A DNA stretch of 64,000 nucleotides from Bin87 sp965203985. Lineage in GTDB: Bacteria; Chloroflexota; Dehalococcoidia; Lucifugimonadales; UBA3495. The notes beneath the pieces are model-generated. The model made no database searches. It was given only the letters and a program-made list of their open reading frames with translations, and was not told where the DNA came from. The stretch is taken from positions 106,653-170,652 of the forward strand of contig CBDBDS010000008.1 of the NCBI GenBank assembly GCA_965203985.1, read 5' to 3'. A program made the translations under genes and the position numbers. Positions 62,968 to 64,000 of the stretch are shown piece after piece (the first letter of the stretch is position 1; every line of letters starts with the position of its first letter).

Positions 62968-63130
62968 ATGGTCAGTGGCGAGACAGGTCAAAAAATCGGT
63001 GAGCGCGTGGACCGGATCCTGCTGGACAGCGTTCGATCCGGGGCGGATTTCCTGGCGGGACGTCGAAACCGTCAGCGAGTACATCCGGCGATTGCGGGAG
63101 GAGCGGCAGCGCGATACGCCCCGTGCCTGA
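62968..63130 (+). pseudogene. Small ~53-residue gene with a frameshift
   Basis: ATG 62968 has a good GGGAGG site seven bases upstream. It reads MVSGETGQKIGERVDRILLD…SGADF; shifting frame near 63050 continues WRDVETVSEYIRRLREERQRD to a stop at 63130. The strong start and sensible second half suggest a small helical protein, perhaps an antitoxin, broken by one base. Not recognised further. Confidence 0.4.
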
Positions 63131-63182
63131 GCAATAGCGTAAATAAGGAAGCATACCAGCCGAATCTACGGAGGTTTTCAAG

Positions 63183-64000
63183 ATGGACACCCTTTCCCTG
63201 GATCATATCAGGCAGGCCGTGGCCGGAGGAGCCGCGGCTTTTCGCAGCGTCACCGCGTACCAGCCGGCCGGCGGACCGGGCGACAAGATATTTCCACCCA
63301 CCTATGAGGGCGGGGCCTATGCCACCGAGGTGCGCCACATCGACGGCGCTGAGGTGCCGTGCGTGCTCGTCGATTCCGTGCAGTCCCAGGCCAACCGGAT
63401 GGAGACGGCTCTCCTGGCGGAGTGGGAGGCCGGTGAGATACCCCTGCCGGTGATCACGGTGGATTTCGCCGGATACGACCTGCCGAAGCCCTTCCGGGTC
63501 ACCAGCCTTGAGGCTCCCCACCGCATCGCCGACGCGCTGCTGCGGGACAGCATGCTGGACGACGTACCCTTCCGGCAGTCGGAAACGGGTCGAAAGATCG
63601 ACCTGGCGGACGCCAGGAACGCCACCGCGCTCTTCGAACTCTGCCCCACCGCGCTGGTCTTCGGGATGTGGGATTCCACCGGCCCCAGGGGCGGCATGGG
63701 CAGCAAGATCCAGCGGGCGGTGGTGTCGGAGTTCATCGGATTGCACGCGGTGCCGGGCAAAACGTACCAGCAGCAGGATTGATCCGGCCCAGGTGCTGCG
63801 CGGCGCGGGCCCGGTGTACCGGACGGCGGACGGCGGCTGGACGCTGGACCAATCGCAGGCCGGATCAGGCCAGAGGAGCGGAGTACGGCCCTCCGAGGTC
63901 AATCACGGCAACATCACCCCCAGCATCACCGAGGGCGGTTTCACCATCGGCCGGGCGCAGCAGACCACCGTGCTGTCGCTGGCGGCGCTGCGCCGGTTGC
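63183..64000 (+). pseudogene. csb1: Type I-G (I-U) CRISPR Cas7/Csb1, frameshifted, 3' end beyond window
   Basis: Cas7-family backbone protein of the type I-G Cascade complex, which coats the CRISPR RNA. The first 197 codons carry the family's conserved strings PAGGPGDKIFPPTYEGG, VLVDSVQSQANRMETALL, SLEAPHRIADALLRDS, RNATALFELCPTALVFG and MWDSTGPRGGMGSKIQRA. After VPGKT the frame hits a stop (63780-63782), but one base over it continues TSSRIDPAQVLRGAGP…SEVNHGNITPSITEGGF, the rest of Csb1, to the window end. So a single-base indel lies near 63770. GGAGG precedes the ATG by eight bases. Other cas genes and the array must lie to the right. Confidence 0.82.

Overview
The window is GC-rich bacterial DNA made of many short overlapping gene blocks separated by mobile elements and gene fragments. 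No rRNA or tRNA gene and no housekeeping marker was seen, so taxonomy rests on gene style only. The giant secreted fibronectin/Calx-beta protein, the many ArnT-like membrane glycosyltransferases and the family types recall Chloroflexota (SAR202 or related uncultured lineages). This is an inference of low confidence.

Region 1 (1-21.4 kb) is a surface-polysaccharide locus. It holds a truncated ABC exporter, an ArnT-like membrane glycosyltransferase and a GT2 on the + strand. On the - strand is a tightly overlapping operon (GT25, GT39-like, GT2, GT4, GT2). An O-antigen ligase-like protein, gmd, another GT2 and fcl follow. Gmd and Fcl together make GDP-L-fucose, so a fucosylated exopolysaccharide or O-antigen-like glycan is likely. 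An IS4-family element with a 10-bp target duplication interrupts one GT gene. A truncated TnpB, an IS5 scrap, a MITE and a complete IS607-type element also lie here. A small gene plus a retropepsin-like protease gene sits between gmd and fcl.

Region 2 (21.8-29.3 kb) is one gene for a ~2470-residue secreted or anchored protein of Fn3, Calx-beta-like and other beta-sandwich repeats.

Region 3 (29.3-37.9 kb) is a gene graveyard. It has a broken histidine kinase and 5' heads of a luciferase-like oxidoreductase, HsdR, a NYN-domain protein and a DNA methyltransferase. An intact PIN toxin/antitoxin pair is bracketed by 146-bp direct repeats. There are also an IS21-like terminus, an ISNCY-type element, a protein with a HEPN RNase motif, a small Cys-rich protein and a single-chain tandem aspartic protease.

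Region 4 (37.9-39.7 kb) is a minimal type I CBASS operon: CapV-like patatin phospholipase plus CD-NTase. Region 5 (40.0-45.7 kb) returns to glycan genes: a truncated GT-C, two paralogous ArnT-like GTs and a DPM1-like GT2. It ends at a second IS4-family element (11-bp target duplication) inserted at the ribosome-binding site of a small membrane protein.

Region 6 (47.9-64 kb) is a defence island. It contains AbiEi with a frameshifted AbiEii, then a 2044-residue Avs-like STAND ATPase with a QxK-type nuclease-like N-terminus. Next come a promoter-AbiEi-AbiEii-type IIG/ISP restriction-methyltransferase operon and a PD-(D/E)XK protein. A decayed tyrosine recombinase and, at the right edge, a frameshifted csb1 (cas7) of a type I-G CRISPR-Cas system complete it. 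The most unusual items are the Avs-like protein between two AbiE modules, the tandem retropepsin, the AbiE/restriction operon and the putative omega-RNA of the IS607 element.
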